A DNA stretch of 64,000 nucleotides from Brevundimonas mediterranea. Lineage in GTDB: Bacteria > Pseudomonadota > Alphaproteobacteria > Caulobacterales > Caulobacteraceae. Below are positions 33,556 through 39,785 of the stretch, one piece after another. Both the position numbers and the translations under genes were made by a program. The DNA is taken from positions 868,001 to 932,000 of the forward strand of contig NZ_CP048751.1 of assembly GCF_011064825.1 (NCBI RefSeq). Reading direction: 5' to 3'. The stretch's first letter is position 1, and the number at the start of each line of letters is the position of its first letter. The notes below the pieces were generated by a model. That model did not search any database, had not been told where the DNA came from, and saw nothing but the letters and a program-made list of their open reading frames with translations.

Positions 33556-34074
33556 TCAGTTGGTTCCGTTGGGATAGAAGACGCCCTGGATGCGGCTGCC
33601 GGCGGTCCCGCCGCGCGGGGCGCCCGACATGTTGGCCGCGTCGGTGTTGACGTTATAGACCAGCCGCCCGCCCGTCAGGACGTTCTTGCCCTGGTTCAGG
33701 ATGACGTTGCCGGTCACGACCAGTTCGCCGTTCGACAGGGTGTAGACGGCGCGGTCTCCGCGCATCGACTGGGTCGGGGTGACGAAATAGACGGTGCCCG
33801 TGGCCTCGACCCGCTCCGGATCGCCGGCGGCGTTGCGGAACAGGGTGATGGCCTCGGCCCGCAGGCGGTTCTGCCCCTGGGTCACTTCGGCCCGGCCGCG
33901 CAGGCTGATGCGTTCGGCGGACTGTTCGCCCGTGTCGGCGCCGAAGGCGATGGGCTGGTTCGAGCTGGTGCGCGCGCTCTGGGCGTCGCCCACGGCCGGC
34001 AGGGCCAGCAGGGCCAGGGCCGCCAGCGCCGCAACCGTCCGGGCGTAGTGGGTTTTCGCTGTCATCGCCGTCAT
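33556..34074 (-). CDS. lptA: LPS transport periplasmic protein LptA
   Basis: A 172-residue periplasmic protein with an N-terminal signal peptide (hydrophobic ARTVAALAALALLALPAVGDAQS). The OstA/LptA beta-jellyroll follows (about residues 35-160), with ISLRGRAEVTQGQNRLRAEAITLF and GDRAVYTLSNGELVVTGNVILNQG. It bridges LPS between LptC and the outer membrane. The ATG at 34074 overlaps the lptC stop by 4 nt; a second in-frame ATG at 34065 is possible. Confidence 0.9.
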   Translation of the reverse strand: MTAMTAKTHYARTVAALAALALLALPAVGDAQSARTSSNQPIAFGADTGEQSAERISLRGRAEVTQGQNRLRAEAITLFRNAAGDPERVEATGTVYFVTPTQSMRGDRAVYTLSNGELVVTGNVILNQGKNVLTGGRLVYNVNTDAANMSGAPRGGTAGSRIQGVFYPNGTN

Positions 34075-34739
34075 TCGCCTGATCCCGAGGGATTGATGGT
34101 CCCGCTTATCTTGGTGTCGCCAGAGCCCTTGAACACCACGCGCTCGCCCTGATCATAGATCGCATAGGACGAAGCGTTGATGGTTCCAATAGGGCCGGCG
34201 CCCTGAACGCCCCGTGAACCGGTGATGATTCCGGTCGAGGTGTCGACCACCGCCTCGGGCGTGGTCAGGACGAAGCCGGAGCCGCCGTCCGAAATCCGCA
34301 CGTTCGGACCGATGGTCACGGTCCTGGCCTGTTCGTTGTAGGTCCCGCCGTCGGCGGTCATTTCGGTGACCTTGCGGCCGCCCAGGTTCAGCTTCAGCGC
34401 CGGGCCGACCAGGCGGAAATGGCCGGTGGCGGGATCGCGGATCGCGCCCTGGGCGCCGACGGTGAAGGCGCGGCCTTGCGCGTCCTGGCCGTGGAACAGG
34501 GGCTTGTCCAGCCGGACCTCCTGGCCCTGGCTGGCCTTGCGCTCCACCCCCGACATGACGGTGCGGAACACGGTCCAGGTCAGGACGCCGCCCGCCAGCA
34601 CCAGGATGATGATCGGCAGGACGCGGCGGTACAGTTTGACGCGCCGCGAACGCGCCCGCCAGCGCGCACCGGCCAGGACCACCCGGGCCTCGTCCGCGGC
34701 GTCCGCCTGGATCCGTGTCTGTTCGCCGGGGTCGGTCAA
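34071..34739 (-). CDS. lptC: LPS export protein LptC
   Basis: A 222-residue protein with a basic cytoplasmic start, one membrane helix (about residues 40-60, VLPIIILVLAGGVLTWTVF) and a periplasmic LptC domain of repeated beta-strands. It links the LptBFG pump to LptA. Translation appears to begin at TTG 34739 with GAGG at 6-nt spacing; the next start would fall inside the membrane region. It begins 7 nt after the RNase D stop and overlaps lptA. Confidence 0.88.
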   Translation of the reverse strand: MTDPGEQTRIQADAADEARVVLAGARWRARSRRVKLYRRVLPIIILVLAGGVLTWTVFRTVMSGVERKASQGQEVRLDKPLFHGQDAQGRAFTVGAQGAIRDPATGHFRLVGPALKLNLGGRKVTEMTADGGTYNEQARTVTIGPNVRISDGGSGFVLTTPEAVVDTSTGIITGSRGVQGAGPIGTINASSYAIYDQGERVVFKGSGDTKISGTINPSGSGE

Positions 34740-34746
34740 GCGCGCC

Positions 34747-35361
34747 TCAGCTATGGGCGAAGATGTCGATCTCGTCCCAGCCGGCGAGATCGAGCGCCGA
34801 ACGGGTCGGCAGGAAGTCGAAACATTGGGCCGCCAGTTCGGCCCGTCCCTCGCGCGCCAGCATCAGGTCCAGCTTGGCCCGGGCGGCGTGCAAATAGAGG
34901 ACGTCCGAGGCGGCGTAGTCCAGCTGGGCCTGGGTCAGTTCGGCCGCGCCCCAGTCGGACGACTGCTGGGCCTTGGACAGGTCGACCCCGACGGTCTCGC
35001 GCACCACGTCCTTCAGCCCGTGGCGGTCGGTGTAGGTGCGGGCCAGTTTGGAGGCGATCTTGGTGCAATAGACCGGCCGCGTCTCGACCCCGAGGTGCAG
35101 CAGGAACATGCCGATGTCGAAGCGACCGAAGTGGAAGATCTTGGTCACCGCCGGATCGGTCAGCAGCCGCTTCAGGTTCGGGCAGTCATAGCCGGGGCGG
35201 TTCAGCCGCACGACATGGGCGTTTCCGTCGCCGGCCGACAACTGGACCACGCAAAGGGGGTCGCGGCGGAAGCGCAGGCCCATGGTCTCGGAATCGATGG
35301 CGACGTCCGGTCCCAGGTCCAGGTCGTCGGGCAGGTCGCCCTCGTGCAGGTAAACGGTCAT
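34747..35361 (-). CDS. rnd: Ribonuclease D, short form
   Basis: A 204-residue DEDDy exonuclease. Exo I is AIDSETMGL (Asp/Glu near residue 23), Exo II is FHFGRFDIGM (Asp near 82) and Exo III is DYAASDVLYL (Tyr/Asp near 150). It lacks the HRDC domains of the ~375-residue E. coli enzyme, as is common in alphaproteobacteria. It trims 3' ends of tRNA precursors and other small RNAs. It leads the rnd-lptC-lptA-lptB run. Confidence 0.9.
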   Translation of the reverse strand: MTVYLHEGDLPDDLDLGPDVAIDSETMGLRFRRDPLCVVQLSAGDGNAHVVRLNRPGYDCPNLKRLLTDPAVTKIFHFGRFDIGMFLLHLGVETRPVYCTKIASKLARTYTDRHGLKDVVRETVGVDLSKAQQSSDWGAAELTQAQLDYAASDVLYLHAARAKLDLMLAREGRAELAAQCFDFLPTRSALDLAGWDEIDIFAHS

Positions 35362-35420
35362 GGGCAGGTTCTTACACGGCTGGGGGACGGGGCGAAACGG
35401 CTTACAGCGCGACGGACGGG

Positions 35421-35511
35421 CCTCAAGCAGGCGAGCGCCGCGCGCGAGGCGATAGGCCCCAAAACGAAGATGGCCTCAAGCAGCAGAGCGCCGCGCGCGA
35501 TGCGATAGGCC
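35421..35511. repeat. Imperfect tandem repeat, two 38-nt copies
   Basis: Copy 1 (35421-35458) and copy 2 (35474-35511) both begin CCTCAAGCAG and end GCGATAGGCC, with only about three mismatches, at a 53-nt period. They lie between the RNase D start and the tRNA-Leu terminator. The frame through them is open on the minus strand, but no known protein results. They look like a recent local duplication. Confidence 0.75.
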
Positions 35512-35550
35512 GAAAAAGCAAACGGCGCCGTGTCCGAAAACACGACGCCG
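35512..35550 (-). terminator. Terminator of tRNA-Leu
   Basis: On the minus strand CGGCGTCGTGT and ACACGGCGCCG (35550-35540 and 35533-35523) form an 11-bp stem with one G-T pair and a 6-nt loop. The run TTTGCTTTTT follows. It begins 9 nt past the tRNA-Leu 3' end. Confidence 0.85.
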
Positions 35551-35559
35551 TCTATAATA

Positions 35560-35646
<87 letters not shown>

Positions 35647-35859
35647 CCCGTCGGCAGCGCCTTGCGGCGTTTCCATCGGGAAGGCGCGGACCTCTAAGGG
35701 AGGGTCCGGGCGGGGTCAACAGGGATTTTTCGTCGGAGGTCGGTTTTATTTCGCAAGCGAGGCGGGAGGCCCCGACGCAGGCGTCGGTCGGACAGGGTTG
35801 CGGCCCGTTAAGCCTGTTCGCTTACCTCGCTTTGAGAGCCCGTCCCCTATCTGGGAGCG

Positions 35860-36771
35860 ATGGCGGATCCGTCCCGAGTTCCCAAGGCGCACGAGCGGCG
35901 CACGACCCCTCGCGCGACCTATCGCAAGCGTCGGCGTCGGCGCGAGCGCGTCCACATGTTCGGCCAGCTGGTCGATCTGGTGAAGCCCGAGGAAGTTCTG
36001 CATCACGTCCAGGACGCCGTGGCCGAGGGCCGCAAGAGCGTGGTGGCCAACCACAATCTGCACAGTCTGTACCTGCTCCAGAAACATCCGGAGATGCGGG
36101 CCTTCTACGACATGGCCGAGCTGGTCGAGGTCGATTCGACGCCGATGATCTGGTTCTCCCGCGCCCTTGGGCTGCACAGCCGGGGCTTTCATCGCTGCAC
36201 CTATCTGGACTGGCGCGACCATTTCTGGAGCGTCGCCAACCGCAAGGCCTGGCGGGTCATGGCGGTCGGCGGCGCGCCGGGCGTGGGCGAGGAGGCGGCG
36301 CGCCGGTTGGGCGCGCGCTATCCCAAGACCGAGATCCGCACCCGTCACGGCTTCTTCGACGCCCGGGCAGGTTCCGCCGACAACGCTGAAGTCGTCGCGG
36401 AGATTCAGGCCTTTCAGCCGCATATCCTGTTCGTCGGCATGGGCATGCCGCGCCAGGAGCTGTGGACCCTGGCCGTGTTCGACGCCCTGCCCGACTGCGT
36501 CATCCTGTCGGTCGGCGCCGCCTTCGACTATGAGGCGGGAACCCAGAATCCCGCGCCGCGATGGATGGGCCGCGCCGGGATCGAATGGGCCTATCGGCTG
36601 GCGCAGGACCCCCGCCGCCTGTTCCATCGCTATTGCATCGAGCCCTGGACCCTGGCGCCCCTGGCGATCCGCGACCTGCGCGCGGCCCGCCGCCGCATGT
36701 CCGGCAAGACGGCCGCCCGGGGCGCGGACTTCGGCGCGCCGCCGACCCGCAATTTTCCGCACGGAACCTGA
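35860..36771 (+). CDS. WecG/TagA/CpsF-family glycosyltransferase
   Basis: A 303-residue enzyme. After an Arg-rich N-terminus (about 30 residues) the WecG/TagA fold is clear: VVANHNLHSLYL, VDSTPMIWFSRALG (with the family Asp near residue 93), RHGFFD, LFVGMGMPRQELW, SVGAAFDYEAGTQNPAPRWMGRAGIEWAYRL. Such enzymes add N-acetylmannosamine(-uronic acid) or similar sugars to lipid-linked precursors. In Caulobacter the holdfast enzyme HfsJ is, as I recall, of this type, and the flagellar genes next door make a surface-polysaccharide role plausible, but this is inference. ATG 35860 has GGGAGCG just upstream. Confidence 0.87.
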   Translation: MADPSRVPKAHERRTTPRATYRKRRRRRERVHMFGQLVDLVKPEEVLHHVQDAVAEGRKSVVANHNLHSLYLLQKHPEMRAFYDMAELVEVDSTPMIWFSRALGLHSRGFHRCTYLDWRDHFWSVANRKAWRVMAVGGAPGVGEEAARRLGARYPKTEIRTRHGFFDARAGSADNAEVVAEIQAFQPHILFVGMGMPRQELWTLAVFDALPDCVILSVGAAFDYEAGTQNPAPRWMGRAGIEWAYRLAQDPRRLFHRYCIEPWTLAPLAIRDLRAARRRMSGKTAARGADFGAPPTRNFPHGT

Positions 36772-36796
36772 AGGACCTGGGCCGCGCTCCGGCCGA

Positions 36797-37099
36797 TCAG
36801 ATCGGCATGGCCATGATTTCCTTGTAGGCGGAAATCACCTGGTCGCGGACGGACATCACGGTTTCCAGCGACGCCTCGGCCGAGCTGAGGGCCGTGACCA
36901 CGTCGATCAGATTGCCGTTGCCCTGGATCGACTGGGTCATCTGGGTCTCGGCCGCGCGCGACTGCTGGGTCATGTCGGTCATGGCGTTCTTGACCAGGTC
37001 GGCGAAGCCGTTGTCGCCGGAGGCGGGCGGTTGCGCCGCCGTGGGCATGGCGCTGCCCTGAACGGCGGCGTAGGCGCGGGCGGCCATCATCGGGTTCAT
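36797..37099 (-). CDS. fliE: Flagellar hook-basal body protein FliE
   Basis: A 100-residue protein whose C-terminal half (LVKNAMTDMTQQSRAAE, LIDVVTALSSAEASLETVMSVRDQVISAYKEIMAMPI) is the FliE signature. It joins the MS ring to the proximal rod in the periplasm and is exported by the flagellar type III system. It is last of flgB-flgC-fliE, 10 nt after flgC, with GAGGACT upstream. Confidence 0.94.
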   Translation of the reverse strand: MNPMMAARAYAAVQGSAMPTAAQPPASGDNGFADLVKNAMTDMTQQSRAAETQMTQSIQGNGNLIDVVTALSSAEASLETVMSVRDQVISAYKEIMAMPI

Positions 37100-37109
37100 G
37101 GCCTAGTCC

Positions 37110-37529
37110 TCAGCGTTTGATGATGTCGAGGGTGCGGCTGTCCATGGACCGCGCCGTCTCGATGACGTTCAGATTGGCTTCGTAGGCGCGCTGGGCTTCG
37201 CGCATGTCCATGGCTTCCACCAGGGTGTCGACATTGGGCCGCATCACATAGCCCTGGGCGTTGGCCGCCGGGTGCGAGGGGTCGTAGTCCATCTTGAACT
37301 CGCCCTGGTCGGGCCGGACCTCGGCCAGGGTCACGCCGGTCGCGCCGTCGACCTCGCGCGCCTGAAAGACCGGGATCTGGCGGCGATAGGGCTCGCCGCC
37401 GGGGGTGCGGGCGGTGGACTGGGCGTTGGCGATGTTCTCGGCGATGACGCGCATGCGCGACTGCTGGGCCTTGAGGGCCGAGGCCGCCACCGCCATGGCG
37501 CTGTTCGAAGGGGGGATGGGATCAGGCAT
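37110..37529 (-). CDS. flgC: Flagellar basal-body rod protein FlgC
   Basis: A 139-residue proximal-rod protein. The N-terminal MAVAASALKAQQSRMRVIAENIANAQ and C-terminal EAMDMREAQRAYEANLNVIETARSM are the paired rod-family motifs. The loop PNVDTLVEAM is FlgC-specific. ATG 37529 has AAGGACT upstream, and it begins 16 nt after flgB. Confidence 0.95.
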   Translation of the reverse strand: MPDPIPPSNSAMAVAASALKAQQSRMRVIAENIANAQSTARTPGGEPYRRQIPVFQAREVDGATGVTLAEVRPDQGEFKMDYDPSHPAANAQGYVMRPNVDTLVEAMDMREAQRAYEANLNVIETARSMDSRTLDIIKR

Positions 37530-37545
37530 GGATCAGTCCTTCGTC

Positions 37546-37953
37546 TCAGCCCGCGCCAGGCTTGCGCGCGGCCATGCGGAGCATGGACATGGATTTCTGG
37601 TAGAAGCCGATGGCGGCGTCATAGGCCATGCGGCTCTCGGCCATCTTCAGCATCTGCTCCTCGACCACGACGGAGTTGCCGTCCAGCGTGGTTTCCGAGT
37701 CGGGCGACTTGGTCGGGTCGAACCGGGGCGCGCTGACGGGCGGGGCGATGTGGGCGCGGTTGGTGCGGACCACCTGAAGCCCCCCGCCCGAGCGCAGGGC
37801 GGCGGCGAAGTCGGTCGGCTGTTTCAGATCGCGGCCGCCGTAACCGGGCGTATCGGCGTTGGCGACGTTCTCGGCGATGACCCGCTGGCGTTCGTCCAGC
37901 CAGCCCAGCCGGCCCTTGATCTGCCCCAGCAGCGGAATGTCGGCGACGCCCAT
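37546..37953 (-). CDS. flgB: Flagellar basal-body rod protein FlgB
   Basis: A 135-residue proximal-rod protein with the N-terminal WLDERQRVIAENVANADTPGYGGRDLKQ motif and the C-terminal VVEEQMLKMAESRMAYDAAIGFYQKSMSMLRMA. It is the first gene of flgB-flgC-fliE, transcribed away from fliO-fliP across a shared upstream region with TTAA boxes. GGGAG precedes the ATG by about 7 nt. Confidence 0.95.
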   Translation of the reverse strand: MGVADIPLLGQIKGRLGWLDERQRVIAENVANADTPGYGGRDLKQPTDFAAALRSGGGLQVVRTNRAHIAPPVSAPRFDPTKSPDSETTLDGNSVVVEEQMLKMAESRMAYDAAIGFYQKSMSMLRMAARKPGAG

Positions 37954-38008
37954 GGCGATCTCCCGTGGCGCAGATGCGCGCGATGGGCAGAAAATGCCGC
38001 CTCCATGG

Positions 38009-38052
38009 TTAACAGGCCGTTATCTAAACCCATCGTTAACCGTGGTGGTTAA
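38009..38052. promoter_or_regulatory. CtrA-like TTAA boxes in the flgB/fliO divergent promoter
   Basis: TTAACAGGCCGTTAT (38009-38023) matches TTAA-N7-TTAA with one mismatch in the last box base. TTAACCGTGGTGGTTAA (38036-38052) has two perfect half sites at N9 spacing. In Caulobacter, CtrA binds TTAA-N7-TTAA upstream of early flagellar genes. These sites lie 56 nt from flgB and about 41-84 nt from fliO. Binding is inferred. Confidence 0.55.
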
Positions 38053-38092
38053 GACTTGAGGAACAGCGCCGACTGCGCGGGGCCTTAAGCGT

Positions 38093-38368
38093 ATGAATTT
38101 CCTCGATCTCGCCCGCGCCGTCTTCGGCCTGGCCTTCACCCTGGGCCTGATCGGCCTGGCCGCCTATGCGGCGCGCCGCTATGCGCCGCAGCTGATGGCC
38201 AAGCTGAACGCCCAGCGCGGCGAACGGCGGATGCAGGTGGTCGAGACCCTGGTGCTGGACCCCGCGCGCCGGCTGGTCCTGGTGCGGATCGATGCGGAAG
38301 AACGACTGATCCTTCTGGGCGAAGGGCGCGAACTGATCGAGCCGCGCCAGCCGGAGATCTTCAAGTGA
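38093..38368 (+). CDS. fliO: Flagellar biosynthesis protein FliO
   Basis: A 91-residue protein with one N-terminal membrane helix (LARAVFGLAFTLGLIGLAAYAARRY) and a short cytoplasmic domain (RRMQVVETLVLDPARRLVLVRIDAEERLILLG), the FliO pattern. It assists assembly of the FliP ring of the flagellar export gate. Its stop overlaps a GTG of the open frame that runs through the following repeat into fliP. Confidence 0.87.
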   Translation: MNFLDLARAVFGLAFTLGLIGLAAYAARRYAPQLMAKLNAQRGERRMQVVETLVLDPARRLVLVRIDAEERLILLGEGRELIEPRQPEIFK

Positions 38369-38391
38369 AAGGGCCAAGGGGCGAGAGCGAG

Positions 38392-38556
38392 CTTCTCCCT
38401 CCCCCTGCGGGGGAGGGGGGCGAAGGCGTAGCCGAAGCCGGGTGGGAACGGCTGGGCCAAACACGCACCGGTCCTGTCTCAGTTCAGTGCGACGTCGCCT
38501 TGCCGCCCCCACCCCGTCGCTACGCGACGCCCCTCCCCCGCAGGGGGAGGGAGAAG
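38392..38556. repeat. Inverted-repeat doublet, type A, between fliO and fliP
   Basis: Copy 1 (38392-38455) and inverted copy 2 (38493-38556) each start with TTCTCCCTCCCCCTGC / GGGGGAGGGG at the outside. Copy 2, read inverted, ends GGGTGGGGGCGGCAAGGCGAC, nearly identical to the left copy at 791-849 and to the 5' end of the DUF559 unit. The outer hairpin of copy 2 on the plus strand is GGGGGAGGGAGAAG, immediately before the proposed fliP GTG. The doublet therefore seems to be inserted inside an operon where fliO and fliP are normally adjacent. Confidence 0.85.
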
Positions 38557-39357
38557 GTGTTTGCGGTACCCGCCGCGTCCGAGCTGAAGCGCGCGGCCCT
38601 GCTGTCTCTGTTCACCACCCTGGTGTGCCTGGCCTGGCCTCTGGCGGCCTTCGCCCAGGACGCGGCGGCGGGCGGGTCGGCGATCAATATCGACCTGGGC
38701 AGCGGCGCGGGGCTGACGCAGCGGGTGGTGCAACTGGTCGGGCTGATGACCGTGCTGTCGCTGGCGCCCTCCATCGTCATCATGACCACCAGCTTCGTGC
38801 GAATCGTCGTGGTCCTGTCGCTGTTGCGGACGGCGCTGGGGATGCAGCAGTCGCCGCCGAACGCCGTCCTGGTGTCCCTGGCCCTGTTCCTGAGCGCCAT
38901 CGTCATGGCCCCGACCTGGCAGGACGCCTATGATTCGGGCATCCGTCCGCTGCTGGATCAGCAGATGGAATTGCCCCAGGCCTTCGATGCGGCGTCGGAA
39001 CCTGTGAAAACCTTCATGCTGGCCCAGGTGGACCGCGGAGACCTGGCCCTGTTCACCCGTCTAAGCCGCGTGGAGGCCCCGGCCAACCTGCAGGAGCTGC
39101 CCCTGCGCGTGGTCACGCCGGCCTTCATGATCAGCGAGCTGAAGAAAGCGTTCGAAATCGGATTTCTCCTTTTCGTTCCGTTCCTTGTGATCGATCTGGT
39201 GGTCGCCAGCGTGCTGATGTCCATGGGTATGATGATGCTGCCTCCGGTGGTGGTGTCCCTGCCGTTCAAGTTGATCTTTTTCGTGCTGGTGGACGGCTGG
39301 AGACTGGTCGCCGGCAGCCTGGTCGAGAGCTTCCAGCGGGCGTCCGGAACGGGATAA
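38557..39357 (+). CDS. fliP: Flagellar type III export gate protein FliP
   Basis: A 266-residue export-gate protein. A signal peptide (hydrophobic AALLSLFTTLVCLAWPLAAFAQD) is followed by four membrane helices. The FliP signatures are MTSFVRIVVVLSLLRTALGMQQSPPN-like, TPAFMISELKKAFEIGF and MMMLPPVVVSLPFKLIFFVLVDGW. GTG 38557 follows GGGAGAAG from the inserted repeat and gives the usual length. The same frame is open upstream to GTG 38365, overlapping the fliO stop, which would prepend 64 repeat-encoded residues. The shorter start is preferred. Confidence 0.94.
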   Translation: MFAVPAASELKRAALLSLFTTLVCLAWPLAAFAQDAAAGGSAINIDLGSGAGLTQRVVQLVGLMTVLSLAPSIVIMTTSFVRIVVVLSLLRTALGMQQSPPNAVLVSLALFLSAIVMAPTWQDAYDSGIRPLLDQQMELPQAFDAASEPVKTFMLAQVDRGDLALFTRLSRVEAPANLQELPLRVVTPAFMISELKKAFEIGFLLFVPFLVIDLVVASVLMSMGMMMLPPVVVSLPFKLIFFVLVDGWRLVAGSLVESFQRASGTG

Positions 39358-39470
39358 TCCCCGCCCCATAAGGCTTTGCGCCTTTTACCCGCTTGCAATA
39401 CCGGACGAAATCCGTGTTGATCCACCGGTCCTCGCCCTGAATCGGGCGACTAACACTGGAAACGCTTCTT

Positions 39471-39749
39471 ATGACCACTCAAGCCGAACTGATCGCCGCC
39501 GTCGCCAAGGACGCCGGTGTCTCGCAGGCCGACGCCGGCAAGGTGCTGACCGCCATCGTCGAAAACATCCACGCCAGCCTGAAGGCCGGCGGCGACGTGC
39601 GCATCTCGAACCTGGGCGTCTTCGACACCGCCGCCCGCGCCGAGCGTGAAGGCCGCAACCCCGCCACGGGCGCGACCATCAAGATCGCCGCCTCGAAGGC
39701 CGTCCGCTTCCGCGTCTCGAAGCCGCTGAAGGACGCCGTCAACGGCTAA
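39471..39749 (+). CDS. HU-family DNA-binding protein
   Basis: A 92-residue histone-like protein: MTTQAELIAAVAKDAGVSQADAGKVL, the GDVRISNLGVF strand and the arm region RNPATGATIKI, ending AVRFRVSKPLKDAVNG. It bends and compacts DNA as a dimer. It stands alone after fliP, from which it is separated by 113 nt. A CGGTCCCC/GGGGACCG hairpin lies 9 nt after the stop (39758-39775), but without a T tract. Confidence 0.93.
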   Translation: MTTQAELIAAVAKDAGVSQADAGKVLTAIVENIHASLKAGGDVRISNLGVFDTAARAEREGRNPATGATIKIAASKAVRFRVSKPLKDAVNG

Positions 39750-39785
39750 GGTTTTTCCGGTCCCCTCGGGGACCGATCAACCGAT

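Noticed and set aside
38365..38556. fliP starting at the GTG that overlaps the fliO stop
   Set aside because: It would put 64 repeat-encoded residues before the signal peptide and exceed the family length. It is not fully excluded and is discussed as a finding.
39758..39775. Terminator after the HU gene
   Set aside because: The hairpin is perfect (8 bp) but the T run precedes it instead of following on either strand.
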